Source: Tubiluchus corallicola
Lineage: Eukaryota > Priapulida > Priapulimorpha > Priapulimorphida > Tubiluchidae
DNA length: 64,000 bases
Direction of reading: 5' to 3'
Assembly: GCA_030141605.1 (NCBI GenBank)
Contig: JAQGDQ010000355.1
Span: 62,501-126,500 of the forward strand
How positions within the stretch are numbered: the first letter of the stretch is position 1; every line of letters begins with the position of its first letter. A program made the translations under genes and the position numbers. This document shows positions 12,040 to 24,900 of the stretch, piece after piece. Below the pieces are notes generated by a model. That model made no database searches and had not been told where the DNA came from. It worked only from the letters and a program-made list of their open reading frames with translations.

Positions 12040-12711
12040 TTAAAGCACAGGACACCCCTTCAATAGCATAAAGCTTAAAAATTCGTCTTAAAATTTTACA
12101 CCACTTAGTGCCTTTTTGCACACACGCTCGCGTCGGCATAAAACGCTGTATAAAACTTGTAAATTTAAATTCCCGCGATGACCGTTAGGTGCAGTCATTT
12201 TAACGGTAGGTCGTCTGAAACAAGTTTAGATAACATTGCGTAAAGTAAAAAATAATCAGAGTATGCGTACCACACGAGTTACCAACCAAGAAAATTTTTA
12301 AATCAATGTATCTTGTCAATAAGATTAAAAATACGTTTTTGGTTAGTGAGTGGCGTGCCCTGGAGGGTGAGTCAGCGACATTTTACCAATTGGCACATAC
12401 ATTTTAAATTATTATTATTTCTAGTTACATAAGTCTTTCCAGCAGGTAATCTAGATAAGTAATATAGATTTGCATGGAAAGTTTTTTGGGACATAATTTA
12501 ATTTTGCCTTTTTTTCCCTGATCTACGTGTGCGTAGGTGACGTCATGTAGTAGCGCAGTCGGAACAGTATTGCGGGAAATTTAAAATGAAAACAAACAAA
12601 AATTGCTTTTAGCGCGAGTACGACATATGCGTAAAATTGGTGTAAAGTAAAATAATTTTTAAGGCGATTTTTCTGAAACCTACTTCAGGTACCACTTTTA
12701 TTGTGCTTTAA
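12040..12711 (+). mobile_element. TTAA-flanked MITE, family A, full copy 1
   Basis: About 670 bp, starting TTAAAGCACAGGACACCCC and ending ACTTTTATTGTGCTTTAA, so both ends are inverse TTAAAGCACA repeats. It is non-coding. An inverse full-length copy is at 23992-24646, and partial copies are at 14330-14516, 20140-20499 and 31525-31999. Confidence 0.8.
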
Positions 12712-12894
12712 GCATTATTAAACCAAAAACAAATTCAGACGTATGTTGTAATATTAGGCATGCGCGCACACAAATTAAGATAACTGGCTTAAGATACCTG
12801 AACTAAAATGCTGCCAGTTTAACTCAGCTGATATTTTGAAGCAAGGAAGAATGTTTGACACGGGGCAGATGTACATGTTGATTGGCAAGAGCAG

Positions 12895-13487
12895 ATGCTG
12901 CGTATCGTGTTCATGATTGTTGGTTTATCTACTAACCCACCATTGCAGACATTTTGTCAAAACGTATTTAAGGCTAGCGTGCTTAGTCTCCGGTTTTCTA
13001 ATCATTTTTGTGTTGTGCCTCCAAGTCAAATCAAATCAAACCAGACGTCATACTCTTTGATGCTGATCAAACGAAACTGTAAGTTCATTTCACATTTACT
13101 ACTATGTTATGTCCTCGATCCAATGACGATCGGGCTAATGAAATATTTACTAATAGATGTATTACAATTTTTTCTCAGTTAAAAGGTGACCTTTTTCTTG
13201 GAAACTTAACTGACAACCCCAAATGTAGCTGCGGTAATTTTATAGAAAGTTCTTACAGTTACTTTTTCGAATGCCTAAAATATGACAGAGCTAGAACGGC
13301 ATTATTAGACCACCTACTCGACCACCAGATTGCAACATCCTTAGAAAATTATAATCCTCTAGTATTATACAGAAACATATTCGAAAAATTTAAAACTGGT
13401 CTCTCATGTTGCTTTATTATCCATAGCTTATTGCAGCAGTTTATCAAATCAACGTTTCGCTTTACAATAGAATTTACTGTTAAATGA
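12895..13487 (+). pseudogene. C-terminal fragment of a non-LTR retrotransposon
   Basis: The frame 13104-13487 (127 codons) carries a PKCSCGNFIES...YFFECLKYDRAR pattern, the cysteine-rich tail found after the reverse transcriptase in many LINE proteins. The usual histidine of the CxC...H...C motif appears as tyrosine. A second frame upstream (12895-13182) probably continues it with a frameshift. There is no catalytic domain, so it is a relic. Confidence 0.55.
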
Positions 13488-14329
13488 TTAACCACCCAAC
13501 TTACTTTGCAAATGTATTTTTATTATTACTGTTGTTATTAAAATATTGTGCTTATACTGTTCGTGTTTGTAAGTTTAATCACCATCTGCTGATTGTAACT
13601 GAGTCAAATGTTTTATCGAATCGAATGTGATAATTATTATTTGTGATGCCCATTTTTCTTTTATTAGCACATTGCACTCAGCACTTGCACCGTGGAGATA
13701 TCAAACCCAGTCTGTTTATGGCAAATGTGCCATAAATAAATAAAGTTTAAACCAACATACATTTAATACTAAGTCTCCTAAAAGCACGGTGATTTCGTAT
13801 TAGCAGTGTAGATAAAGAAAAAACTACAACAATATTCATAGAGAGATTATTTTTATTGACGTGCCACACTGAAACTGACACTTTTGCAAGAAACATCACA
13901 ATGAAATAAAAAAATGACAGGACCACTGGAGTAAATATTGTCACTATTCAGCTAGGCGCTGACACTTACTTCTATAGAATTCCTTTCTTACAGCACATGT
14001 TTGCATTTGCAGCAAATAATAATTGTGCTAAATTGGCTAGTGGGACATGGTGTTAGGCTTTTTCAATTTTTGATGATTATAATCAATCAGTTTCTTTGAA
14101 AACAATGTAACGACGACTTTGCAAACAATGTAACGACTCTTCACTTTGTTATACATACACTGCCCAGTAATAACAATAGTTAGCTAATAAAATTATTAAA
14201 CAATTAATAAATAAATAATCAATAATTGCAAAATGAAGTTCTTCCGCAGCTATTTTCATGAGTGGTTAATCTTAGACTCTTGATAGTCCAAACATGTGCA
14301 AATGTCTAAAGTTTAAAGTTTAGCTTAAA
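13488..14329. other. No gene recognised
   Basis: Non-coding AT-rich interval upstream of the sushi gene. Nothing supportable. Confidence 0.5.
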
Positions 14330-14516
14330 GATTTACGTCGTGAGTGTCTGACGTCACGTAATGGCGCACCCGGAACAGCATCGCGGGAGATTTAAAATGA
14401 AAGATAACGGGAATTTCTTTTAACGTGAGTACGATGTATGCTTAAGATTGCTATAGACTAATATAATTTTTAGAGTCGATTTTCCCGAAACCTACTCACA
14501 GACCCGTTTCCTTTAA
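14330..14516 (+). mobile_element. Family A MITE, 3' fragment
   Basis: Matches the last ~185 bp of the full copy at 12530-12711 (shared blocks: TGACGTCA, GGAACAG, CGGGAGATTTAAAATGAAA, CCGAAACCTACT). It lies about 150 bp upstream of the first coding exon of the sushi gene, so it may fall in that gene's promoter or 5' UTR. Confidence 0.65.
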
Positions 14517-14671
14517 AGCTCTGCCACGGTTCTTTGCAATTTATGGACGTTTACTATAATTATCTCAGCCCCTTTATTTCTTTTAAAAATGGACCCAAAG
14601 TTCCTCTTTTATTTTTGTTGTTAGGTTGTAATGGATGGCTAATCAACTGTGTACACATAGAATACAGAACC

Positions 14672-14729
14672 ATGTTTCCTGCTTTTGCGGTGTTTTTATT
14701 GGCTGGAGTATTCGCAGTCACTGTGAAAG
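14672..14729 (+). CDS. Sushi gene exon 1: signal peptide
   Basis: MFPAFAVFLLAGVFAVTVK, then the donor AAAG|GTAAAG (phase 1). A hydrophobic core followed by small residues fits a cleaved signal peptide. The same frame is open upstream to an ATG at 14534, but starting at 14672 gives a compact signal peptide, so I prefer it. Confidence 0.8.
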
Positions 14730-15904
14730 GTAAAGCTACTGTCCTCGAGTCCTTATCCTTTAAAATTCGTCAGCTCAATTGTACAACAAAAATACCCAAC
14801 TCAAAGAATATTGATTATTATGTAATTATTCTAACTAATTCTGATAATAGGTCACCTCATCGTACGGTTAATTAGGAATTAAAAATAGCATCAAGTCTTG
14901 AAAAAAATAACCACCGCAAGGTCTGCCATCTTCAGATCTTATTGCACTTGTGCGTGCGTGCGTGCGTGCGTGCGTATGACGTGCGTGCGTTCACACAGCT
15001 TGACGTGATTGATCGCCTTTGTCAGTAAATCCTTTCTTCGCCAATTCTTGAAAACTGGTGGAAAAAAACACCTGCAATAACACTTATGGTCAGTAAACGA
15101 GTAAAAATTGTCCTTTTTACATTAAATAACAGTAAAAAAAACTCAAATAAGTAATAAATCTCATAATATAATGTCAGCTTATGTAACAGTAAATCTTACG
15201 TAACAGTAACAAAAAATTGTGTCTCAACGAAAGATCTTATTACGTTGTAAATAAAGCTCACTCCCACCTTTGCTTACCAACAGTCATCTAAGAGAAACAA
15301 ACATTTTAGAAAGTCTGGTGATTACAACAAAGTATTAAGTGCAACATTTTAGGATTTGAGTGTCCTCCACCTGGCGTGGGCGTCAGAGACGGGTCAGAAC
15401 TCTTCCCAGATGGACAGGATTGTTCAAAGTTTTACCAGTGCACCAACCGCAGAGTAGAACACATGAACTGCGCTCTTGGAACGTTTTTTGATAATACTCT
15501 CAAGGTCTGTAATTGGCCACCCGTTGACTGTTATGAAGAAGAATTGGAGGAAGAATTAGACATATGTAAGTTAAAATTTAATCAGCAATTAAACAATAAA
15601 AAGCAGGGAAATTTATCTAGCGGCAGTGTCTACAAAATTGCCTGGCTATAAAGAAGTAATATTATTTTGCAACCTCTGCAAGTTCTTGAAAAACTATAAA
15701 AACACTATTTTGTTGTTTGGTGTGAGAGCGTATGTTACTTCCCAATTCACAAAAAGTTGACAAACTTTAGTATACATGTAGTTTGTCATTTTATTAATGA
15801 TGATGAAGATTATGGTGATTGTAATGATGATGATGATGATGATGATAATGGTGATGATTGATGATGATGATGATGATGATGATTGATGATGATGATGATT
15901 GATA

Positions 15905-15937
<33 letters not shown>

Positions 15938-18900
15938 TTGATGATGATGATGATGATGATGATGACGACGACGACGACGACGACGATGATGATGATGATG
16001 ATGATAAGCATTTCCTGCAGTTTTAACAAACTGTTGTAAGCACTTTATATCCAAAATCCTGAAATTACACCTGATCTTAGCTGCAGGTGTATAGTAATAC
16101 ATTACGAATGCGCACTAGCAATATTACAAATGCAAATTAACGTATGTTTTCTATACATTCTACTAAAATTATATTTAAACGGTATAAAGATTCCCTTCAC
16201 TTGCAGATGAAGAAAATAGATGTTACACCGAATCTCCACCAGAATATCAATTTGCGATCTTCCATGACGTGGAGTTGGAGGACAATGGACTAGAAGATGC
16301 CATTCCTAGCCGGAGAAAGCGATACGCCTATAGAAAAAAGGGGCGACCGAAAGGACAGAGACGGCAGTCTTTTAAAACAAAATTGAGAATTAAGGGCAAA
16401 CGACGTCCAGAGCCGACTGTGGAAACAGAAGAACGAGTAGCTGAACAAATAGAAGAGATGGTAATAGGAATGTACAGCTGTATGGAAGGTTTTACACTAA
16501 TCAGTGGAGATTTACAGGTATTTAGTGCATCTGATTGGCAATAATTAAAATAGGCTGTTTAATACGTTTCACTCGTACAAATGTTCACCATTCCATTCAG
16601 TGAACAAAATCAGCAATGCTTAGCGCAGTTTCCATATATGGTCGCTAAGGCTTTTGTTATGTACAGAAAAGTCTTCACTATTTCATTCATGTTGCAAAGT
16701 CGTTTATTCTAAAGAGACTAATAAAGAGAACATTGACAAGTAAGAAAAATGAATAAAATGATAAACAAAAGCTTACTAATTACGAAGAAGTCAACTTATT
16801 GGTTAAAGTACTTTCTCAAATTTCACAGATCGAATTCATAACTTAATTAAATTATTTAAGTTCATGTAACTTACATCGTTGGCTCTTCGTCAAGATTTAA
16901 TATTTCTCAAGGTACAAATTTGGTTATAACTAAACGCTGTTATTAACTATAACGCAATAACGACAAAAACATTGCTGTGAATAAAAACGCGACCATCGTT
17001 GTTCTCCTCCTGTCCTTTCCTCTCCGCACTGCTCGTAGAGGGCAGCACCTTCCAATAAATAAGTGTCGTTATGCATATTGCAGTTACAGTTTTTATAGTA
17101 AACCTCGCCCTGAATTTTAATCAATTTAACGAAAAACCTTCAGTTAGTTTAGACTATTCAGTGTTTATTTTTCGTTAACTATGAAATTGAATTTCAGGTT
17201 ATATGCAGGCCCTCAACTGGATGGATTGTTCCAGACCCTCCAGTCTGTGCTCTACCATGTCCAGATGTTAGCATCATTGATGGGACCGTGCTTGGCAAAC
17301 CGAGGCATGGAGCAATTGGCACAGGCACTGTGCTGCGATTCTTTTGCAATAGCGGCTTCACCCTGCAAGGCACAAACAGGTTAGAATGTCTTGAAGATGG
17401 GACTTGGAATGACATAACTCCAGTTTGTCGAGCTGAGGAACACATTGAAATTCTACCTTGTCCAAATATAAATTTAGCATATGGGAGAGTTTTGGGTAAG
17501 CCGCAGTACGAAACTATAAAATCTGGTACTGTCCTCAGGTTTCTTTGCACCGAAGGGTATTCTTTAAAAGGAGCAGACAGAATTACATGCCAAGATGATG
17601 GAACGTGGCATCCAGAAGTTCCAATGTGCATTTCTGATGACCCAGTAGTGTGTCCTGCTCCAGATCTTGTCATATCAAATGGACGCATGATTGGGGACGA
17701 CTTCACGGCTGGAGCGAGTGTTAGCTATGCCTGCGACACGGGTTATACATTATCAGGATCTTCAGTTCGCACGTGCACTGCTTTTGGATCTTGGGATTTA
17801 CCCATTCCTCGATGTGAACAAGTGGAGTGCAGGAGACTGTTACCTCCACTTCACGGTAGCATGGACACATTTAGAAAGGGATATGGAGACAGCGTAACAT
17901 TTACCTGTAATGAAGGATATGCATTAAAAGGTACACCAGTACGTGAATGTCTAGCAAACGGTCTGTGGACAGGCACAGAAGTAGTCTGTGTGCGCATGCG
18001 CCGTGAATGTGACAAACCAGAACAGCCTCTAAATGGCAGAGTTTCAGTTTATAACAATACGGCTCACTTCAATTGCAATGCTGGTTATATATTGAAAGGT
18101 GCGAGCAAATTAATCTGTGATCCCCTGGTACCCCGCTGGATTGGCGAAGCACCAGTTTGTAGAATTGTTGATTGCGGTCTTCCGCCAAATATGCGCAACC
18201 TTAGAATAGCCAATTTTCTAAATGTTAGGACTGTTTATGGTAGTTCCATTGAGTACGAATGTGCCGAAGGGTATACGCTTGTTCCTGCTGCCACTAGTGC
18301 GTCAATATCATGTCTTGAAGCTGGAAATTGGTCAGAAGTATCCTTTAAATGCATAGAGATGTCATGTGAGCAACCGCCACCTTTAGAGCACGGAAGTGTT
18401 TCTGCTAATCGGCTGACTGTGGAAAGTCTCGCCAGATTTCGATGTGACAATGGCTACCAACTGGTAGGAAGAGCTTTTTTGCTCTGTGACGTTGATTTGA
18501 AGTGGAATGGTGACTTCCCAACGTGTGAAAAAATAACGTGCCCTAATCCCGAGGATATTTCCAATGGCTGGTATACAATGGAGCCTGACAGTAACTCAGT
18601 TAGATACGGGTGTTCACCTGGATATGAACTTGTGGGAAGAAGTATATTGACGTGTAATGCAAAGGGGGTATGGGAACCAGGACTACCGGAATGTCAACGA
18701 AGTAGGTGTCTGTCACCACCACCTGTTACAAATGCACATTACAAGGGCAGCCTAGATGCTGGAGAAAGCATAGAATATTCATGTTTGCCAGGATATGAGC
18801 TAAGTGGCTCTAGAACTCTTCACTGTTTGATAAATGGTACTTGGAGTTCAGATGTGCCAACATGCAAACAAAAGACATGTCCAATTCCTGATGCAAGTGA

Positions 18901-21900
18901 GCACCTGCAATACAGTGGCAGTGTTTCTGTTGGTAGTTACATTACGTATTTTTGTAATCCGGGTTTTAATCTAGTTGGTCGTGACATTGCAAACTGTCTA
19001 CCAAACGGCTCTTGGGACAATGAAATTCCAGCATGTGAACGGATAACCTGTGAACTCCCTTCAGCTGCCTCGATTAAAGGCTTGAAATATAATGGATCAA
19101 TTCAGGCAGGAGAAATCATGGAATTTTCCTGTCGCACAGGATACAAGTTTTTTGGGAGCAGCTTGGTTAAATGCCAGTTAAATGGCAAGTGGGATAAAGA
19201 GTTTCCCTTGTGCAGGCAAGTGCTGTGTGAAGCACCGCCTGATATCATACATGGGGGATATGAAGGTTCTCTTGTGGCTGGTGGTAATATTACCTACAAA
19301 TGTTCAAAACCATACAAGCTGAAAGGGAGAAAAATGTTGCACTGTCAGTATGACGGTACTTGGGATGGAGTGCCTCCTACTTGTGAGCCAACAGCTTGCC
19401 CTCCACCTGAACAAGTTGAAAACGGATTATACAATGGTTCTCTTGAAGTTGGAGGGAAGCTTATTGTACAATGCTTGCCAGGATATGCTCTTCAGGGTCC
19501 CAGGACCTTCACTTGTTTGGATAATGGAAAGTGGGATTATGAGGTTGCACAACTTGCCAGATGTGAACGTCTTCAGTGTCCATCCCCACCTTTTGTCGAG
19601 AATGCCAAATACAAAAGGACTACAGAACTGCTAAAGGAAAGTCAGTCTATTAAGGTAGAGTATGAGTGTTTACCAGGATATAGACTAAATGGTCCCAGTG
19701 TTATTGTGTGTAATGTTAGTAGTGTGACGTCACAAGGAGCACAATGGAATCTGCTACCACCAATCTGTGAAAAGATTCTGTGTCCTGAACTGAGCAACAT
19801 AGATAATGGTCTTGCGTTTGGTGTCAGTTACGAAGTCGGCAATAGCGTAGTTTACCTGTGTAATCCTGGATATGATCTCACTGGTTCAGGTATATTGACG
19901 TGTAACGAGAACGGAGAATGGGATCAGAATCCTCCATCGTGTCGTATTTTATATTGTCAGTCACCAACGAGACCAGAAAATGGAATGGTGGTTACTAACG
20001 AAACAAGTAAGTCAAGTCAGACAATATTATCCTTTTTAGTTTTACATACTCAAAGAAATGATTTTTGGCTTTGCAAGCTCTGTGCACGTCTACAGTTAAA
20101 AGAGGAAGAAAGGGCAATCGTTAGAGTGTGAGAAAGGGAAAGGTTAAAGTATGTCCCAAAAGACTTTCCACACAAAGCTATATTACCTAGCATTACACTT
20201 ATCTGCGTGAAAGACTTACGTAATTAGAAGAGATTCTTGGTTATTTAAAAGTTCGCACCAACTGGTAAAATGTCACTGACGCACTAGGTGTGAACCACTG
20301 ATTCACTTCAAAAAAGTATTTTTAGTGTTCTTAGCAAGATAATTTATATTTTTGTAAGAGAGTTAAAATTTGCAAGTTTTGTACAGCGTGGCTGCTAACG
20401 CAAGTTCTGCGGCAATAAGGCAGCGTGTGAGTAATACAAAATACCAACACGAATTTTTTAACTTTCTTTAAAAGTAAAAAGGGTTTGCTTGTGCTTTAAT
20501 CTAGCAAAGGTAACTGAGAGAACAGAGAACAAGGTGTTTGTTTTGCTTTTTTCAGAAACGTCCTCTTTTACTGTACAAGTAATGCAACAAGAACTAATGT
20601 TTACTATTCCGAAAAATAACGTCTATTTTTTATTGTCGTTTCCCTCGAATGCATTTATTCGTTAGATTAACAGCAAGTTTAAGTTTGTCACATATATGTA
20701 TAATTTGAATGAACTTATAACAATCACTTTACAGGTTTATTGTCATTAATGGCAGTACCGCCTGGCTTAGAATAACTTACAGAAGTTCGACGTGCTTACT
20801 ATATTTATAATTACATCAGTTGCTAGCGCTTCTCCGTCTTACATGCACGGTTTTATGTTCTAGAAATTTCAGTTGGTGAAACTGTCAGGTTTTCATGTTT
20901 GCCTGGTTACAAGTTAGACGGTGCTTTAAACATTTCTTGCGAGAAAGATGGAAGGTGGTCTGCCCAAAGCCCACTTTGCACCCCTGTAACGTGTCCACAG
21001 CCCAGGAGTCCTGCGCATGGCAAGGCGCGGTACAGAACTCTCACTGCTGGAAGTACAGTCCGCTATACGTGAGTTGAGTCTAAAACCGATTCAAATTACA
21101 ATTTGATGTTCATACCGTTTATATATTCTAAACATATGCTTAATAAAATACTGATGCCACAAACCAGGCTAATTATAGGATTAAAAATCATTTGTTTATA
21201 TTGAAATTTCATTATACACGATGCTTGTTTCACTGAATGTATTTTTCGTGCTTTTCCCAAAAATTCACACGGAATTCAAAGTCCACTTTCATTTTTATAG
21301 TAACTTGAACGGTCACAATTTTAGCTTATAAACATGTTACCTTATAAACAAATTATAATCATGTTTAAAGGGAAAAGAAGCTAAAAGTACTACTGAAGGA
21401 TTGTATTCCTTCGCTTATATATAAGTAAGTGCGTTCTCTTATATATTCATATATTATAAGAAACATAGACAAGAAGAATGGCTTCACAGATCTTTACAAA
21501 TATATAATCTGTACAAATATTTGTGAAGACCTGCAAAGTTCTTCTTGTTCCTGTTCCATCCTCTACAACAGGGTAGGATGAATTGACTGATTTCCATCTT
21601 CAAAGCTGCTTCTTCGTGCTCATATCCAGTCCATTCCATATCCATTCTGTGATGTTTTCCATCCGTGTAATTATTGATCTTCCTCTTGCTTTCTCCCATC
21701 TATTTTCCCTTCCAGCAGGATTCTGTAGATATGGCTAAATATCTCATCTTTCGTGTCGTTATGTTATTTCTAATTTGCAATCTTACCTCTGAAGAATGGT
21801 AACCTTAGATGTCCAGGGATTCCTCAACATTCTGCGGTATGGCCACGTTTCAAAGACATTGATACGCTTAATGATACTGTTTTGAGGGTGTCCACTTTTC

Positions 21901-24900
21901 ACATGTGTGAAGCCATGTTTTCAAGAAATCCCCAAAATGAAGGGCCTTACTATCTGTCAACACAGCTTTCGCTCTTCATTTTAGATGCAGTCCAGGGTAT
22001 ACGCTAATGACGTCATTAACTTCCGAGCGTAGATATTATATTGAAGCCAAATGTACCATTGATGGGGAGTGGACGCAAGGTCTGCCTATATGTGAACCCG
22101 TAGACTGTGGACCTCCACCTGTTATTGACAATGGTGAAATTGCTGACACTCAACCTGGCACACGTTATGAAAGTGAGGTGCTTTACTCCTGCCTATTGGG
22201 CTATGAGCTAACACATTCTAATGGGGTAAGCTAGAGGTGATTGAACTTTCGCTTTACAATTGTTATGCTTGCTACAACAGTCGTAATATTGTTATAGCAT
22301 TTTTTACTTTCATTGGATCAGCAGCCGTTAAAAGTAACTATTAGAATTTGATGCGACTGCCCCAAGTTATTCTATAGATAAAAAGCAATGGAATTTTAGT
22401 AAGCCTTTTCACAGTTCCAGCGATTGGTGATGATTGTGAAAAGGTCAAAGGTTAAGTGTGTCAAATAACGCATTTGTGTACACCGTCACAACTAAGCTAT
22501 TGTAATACTAACCGTTTTAACAGTTAGCTAGAACCTACCTAGCTCATTTTTTCTTATCAGCAAATCCGCTAGTAAATCACTCTCACACTAATGCATAATT
22601 AGTAAAGTCATAAACAACTGAAGTATGATAGGGAGACGGCTTTGTTTACCACATGTCATGACTTGTAGCCAAGCATTGCAATACTAACCGTTTTAACAGT
22701 TAGCTAAACCTACCTAGTTCATTTTTTCTATTCTTCGGCAAGATCCAGCTAGTAAATCACTCTACACATGCGTAATGCATAATAAGACTAATGCATAATT
22801 AGGTAGTAAAGTCTACGTAATACAACTGAAGTGATTGCACTGACGCGGTAGACGGCTTTGCTTTACACACATGTCACATGACCGTTGTAGCTAAGATGCG
22901 TTGCTGTGGTACACTTAACCTTTGACCTGCAGCAACTACGCGTGCGTACAACGAAACTGTGAGAAGGCTTATTGTGTTAGCGCCAACCTATGAATATTCG
23001 TTCACGTGCGTTCTGTGTTTCGCTTAGTCGGTAATCTCCCAGATCACGTGACGGCGTGTGTTTCTGTTCGTTCTTTCTTTTCTTTTCTTAAAAGTTTTCT
23101 TTTAGACTGTAGACAGTAATACAGTAGACGTTGTAATGCGGTGTATTCGAAAATTTTTAATGCTGATAATAAAAATAAGAGTAAAATAAAAGCACCTTTA
23201 GTAGTACGGCCATTATGAAAGTTCCCGAAGTATACAAAATATACGAATACATGCTTGATGGTAAAGATGGTGACGGTTATTTTATCTTCTTTAGATAAGT
23301 TGCACTTCGACTGGTCGGTGGAGCAAACCTTTGCCTACTTGTGTGATTATTGATTGTGGACCGCCTCCTAACATTACCCTAGGGTTTGTCTATGCAGCAG
23401 ATTCAACTTTTGGTAGCCGGGCAGAATACGGCTGCACGGCAGGTTTGTGGAGAGTAAAAATAGTTCGTCGTATAGTGGATAATTCGTTGTATTGGTTGTG
23501 TATAGCTGATTATTGATGCTTTCGGAATGGCAAAGCTATGAAGAGTCTGATTATAAAACGACACGTTTATTAAACATCAACACAATAGATATAACAGATA
23601 GCAATGCCAAGCCCCTGCTCTCTAACGGCTCTCTGCTCCGGCTCCCAGACTCTCTAAGTCTAATTCCCCCAGCTGGGCGCATCGCACGGCTTATATATCG
23701 TGCACGGAGCCCCGACACCTCAATTCTGAATCACTTACTCACGTGAGACCACTCCTTAACTGGCTTCATACCAGCATTCATCAACATAATTATCTATCAT
23801 AATCTAATACTTTTAACATAATTTAACAGGTACTCTTTACTTGGAGTTTGTGAACACAAAAAGTTTCCTGTTATATTTTCTGTACAGTACAGAAACGTTT
23901 TGTGTAATATTCCCGAACAAACAATTTTAAGCAAAAGAGAATAACCTGAGACAAATAGTTAAATATTTGATCCATACAAGGATTTTGCTCGTTTAAGGAC
24001 AATAAAAGGGATACCTGATATTAGAAAAATCGCCTTAAAAATTATATTACTATACACCAATTTTATGCATATATCGTACTCGCGTTAAAAGCAATTTTCG
24101 TTTGTTTTCATTTTAAGTTTTTTTAATCTCCCGCAATACTGTTCCGACCGCGCTACTACGTGACGTCACCTACGCACACGTAGATCAGGGGAAGAAAAGG
24201 CAATATTAAATTATGTCCCAAAAAACTTTCCATGCAAATCTATATTACTTAGTATTTCGCTTACTTGCCTGAAAGTTTTATGTAACTAGAAATAATAATT
24301 TAAAATATTTGTGCCAATTGGGTGCGCCACTCACGAACCGAAAACGTGTTTTTAATCTTATTGATAAGACACAGTAACTTAAAATTTTGCTGAGTTAGTA
24401 ACATGTGTGCTACGAATGCTCTGATTATTTTTTCAAACTTTATTCAATGTTATCTAAACTTATTTCAAACGACCTACCATCAAAATGGCTACGTCTAACA
24501 GTCATTGCGGGAGTTTAAATTTACATGTTTTATACAGCATTATTGCCGACGCAAGCCCTGCATGCAAAAAGGCAGTATGAAAGTGGTATAAAATTTCAAG
24601 ACGAATTTTTAAACTTTTAGTAATGGAGGGTTTTCCTGTGCTTTAATTCAATATTTTCTGCCAGTAGCACCATACAACCTCAGACTCTATTCTCAGATAC
24701 AGAGCCTACCCGTCTATTTGTCTTACTGGGTCGAAGGAAAACCGGACTATTGTTTAGACTCAACCTCATTTTAATTTACTGACCAAAATATACATTTTCT
24801 TGCCTATAAAAGTTAGCAATTGTTTCTTATATTTGAATAATTAGCTTAGAAAGTTAATTAACGACAACCGAACACAGCTATTGCTTACGTCAGAAACTAA

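Noticed and set aside
15694-16102. Polyhistidine/polyisoleucine frames
   Set aside because: They arise from the GAT/GAC microsatellite.
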